From DASPOJ01 sp049790315 (GTDB taxonomy: Bacteria > Acidobacteriota > Terriglobia > Acidiferrales > UBA7541), in NCBI GenBank assembly GCA_049790315.1, contig JBAQYV010000182.1, positions 1 through 6,757 of the forward strand: a DNA stretch of 6,757 nucleotides. Direction: 5' to 3'. The notes beneath the pieces are model-generated. The model was given only the letters and a program-made list of their open reading frames with translations, was not told where the DNA came from and did not search any database. Positions within the stretch are counted from its first letter, which is position 1. Each line of letters starts with the position of its first letter. This document shows, one piece after another, positions 5,607-6,757 of the stretch. Both the position numbers and the translations under genes were made by a program.

Positions 5607-6757
5607 ATGTTTGACTCCGCAAATTTGAAAACGCCGCGCCGCTTCCTAGTTCGGACAAATGGGCCGCTTCGCCAGGCACTCCTTGTGATGTTGGCAACCG
5701 CGCTCGGCGTTGCCGCGCAAGTTCGCCCGCCGCATGGCCGCGCGGAGCACACCACGCCTGTCGCGGCTGGCGCTAGCCGCGCCGCATCCCGTAGCGACGT
5801 CCAAAGATTCGCCGCGCGCGTCGAAGCGCAACTCGCCGCTCGTGACGCAGCTCGCGGCTCGTGGGGACTGCTCGTCGCCGACGCTGACACCGGAACGGTG
5901 CTCTACGAAAAAGATGCCGATCGATATTTCGCGCCGGCCTCGAACGCCAAACTTTTCACCACGGCGCTCGCGCTCGCCACGCTCGGCCCTGAATTCCGCA
6001 TTCGTACCACGATTGAAACTCACGGCGCGCTTTCCGCCGATGGCCACCTCACGGGAGACTTAATCCTCGTCGGACGCGGCGATCCCAATCTCTCAAATCG
6101 TAAATTTCCGTACGATAAGCAAGTTGAGCGCGACGGTCCACCGGAAAAAGTTTTGGCCGATTTGGCCGATCAAGTCGTCGCGCACGGCGTCCGCCAGATT
6201 TCGGGGGACGTTGTCGCTGACGACACTTATTTTTCGTACCAGCGCTTTCCCACCGGCTGGACGGTTGACGATATTCTGTGGAACTCCGGCGCCGCGGTTG
6301 ACGCCATCGCCGTCGACGACAACACGTTCACGCTTGAACTTCGCCCCGCCGCGCGCGAAGGCGATCCCGCCTCGTTTGACGCCGAGCCGTGGGCCGGCTT
6401 CTACACGATCGAGAATCAAATCCTCACCGGCGCGCGCGGTTCGGCCGTGAAGCTGCGCGTCTCGCGCGAACCCGGTTCGCGAACGATTCGCCTCTCCGGC
6501 TCGCTGCCCATCGGCGCCGCGCCACGCACGCTGACCGTCGCCATCGAGCAACCGGCCGAATACGCCGCGGCGCTACTGACGCAACTCCTCGAAGCGCGCG
6601 GCGTGAAAATTTTCGGCCAGCCGCGCGCGCAACACGCCGAGCCTCCCGCCGAAATGTTGCCCGCGCGCGATATCGTCTCGTTCTCGCGCGCGTCAAATTC
6701 GGCCAACGCGGCAACTGTGCCTGCCGCGACCAATCCTCCCGATGCGCAGGCGCCTGA
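5607..6757 (+). CDS. dacB: D-alanyl-D-alanine carboxypeptidase/endopeptidase, peptidase S13 (PBP4 type), partial
   Basis: The first 383 codons are present and the frame runs off the right edge. S13 enzymes cut the terminal D-Ala from peptidoglycan stem peptides or cut cross-links, in the periplasm. The N-terminus has a basic part (LKTPRRFLVR) and a hydrophobic stretch LLVMLATALGVAA (about 27-39), a signal peptide or anchor. The catalytic SxxK motif is S112-N-A-K115 in FAPASNAKLFTTALALATLG, preceded by WGLLVADADTGTVLYEKDAD. Further S13 stretches are LILVGRGDPNLS, a DD-TYF segment after SGDVVADD, PTGWTVDDILWNSGAAVDAIAV, and the AEYAAALLTQLLEARGVKI segment. The SxN and KTG motifs would lie beyond the edge. 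A Pro/Ala-rich stretch near 371-383 may be an inserted linker. ATG 5607 has no ribosome binding site but starts the signal peptide and follows a TATAAT; the internal ATG at 5688 would cut the hydrophobic segment. Confidence 0.9.
   Translation, partial: MFDSANLKTPRRFLVRTNGPLRQALLVMLATALGVAAQVRPPHGRAEHTTPVAAGASRAASRSDVQRFAARVEAQLAARDAARGSWGLLVADADTGTVLYEKDADRYFAPASNAKLFTTALALATLGPEFRIRTTIETHGALSADGHLTGDLILVGRGDPNLSNRKFPYDKQVERDGPPEKVLADLADQVVAHGVRQISGDVVADDTYFSYQRFPTGWTVDDILWNSGAAVDAIAVDDNTFTLELRPAAREGDPASFDAEPWAGFYTIENQILTGARGSAVKLRVSREPGSRTIRLSGSLPIGAAPRTLTVAIEQPAEYAAALLTQLLEARGVKIFGQPRAQHAEPPAEMLPARDIVSFSRASNSANAATVPAATNPPDAQAP

Overview
The window has high GC content (about 60% by eye) and closely packed, ordinary chromosomal genes. 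They are a receiver-like signalling protein, a radical SAM protein, a pyruvate oxidase, a cysteine-rich protein of unknown function, an exported SYLF-domain protein and a penicillin-binding carboxypeptidase. The mixture, codon use and style of the cysteine-rich protein fit a free-living bacterium of the Acidobacteriota. That placement is an inference from general resemblance and was not tested. I see no transposase, phage gene, CRISPR array, tRNA or rRNA.

Layout. Positions 1-629 (minus) hold the N-terminal 209 codons of a receiver-domain protein that runs off the left edge. Positions 630-998 are a divergent upstream region with a good sigma70-type promoter pointing right (797-824) and a 22-codon frame with its own ribosome binding site (846-914). 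A radical SAM protein of the PA0069/MJ0683-like type follows in the same frame (999-2009, plus). Its stop lies 6 bases from the stop of the convergent poxB gene (2016-3743, minus). Upstream of poxB on the same strand are the cysteine-rich gene (3873-4526) and the SYLF gene (4707-5462). The gaps between these three are 129 and 180 bases, so they are probably not one tight operon. The SYLF gene and the rightmost dacB-like gene (5607 to the edge, plus) are divergent and share a 144-base region with a promoter-like element for each and a perfect inverted repeat between them.

The genes do not make one obvious pathway. PoxB is peripheral central metabolism (pyruvate to acetate with electrons to the quinone pool). 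The two right-hand genes encode envelope proteins with signal peptides. The left-hand gene is signalling.

The most noteworthy signals are broken or altered key residues. The receiver domain has Asn at the phospho-acceptor position. The radical SAM protein has Arg in place of the third cluster cysteine, and its reading frame is interrupted by one TAA between a well-formed promoter/RBS/ATG and the conserved core. Each is one transition away from the expected codon, so either decay or a sequence error is possible. I find no convincing evidence for a new multi-gene system here.
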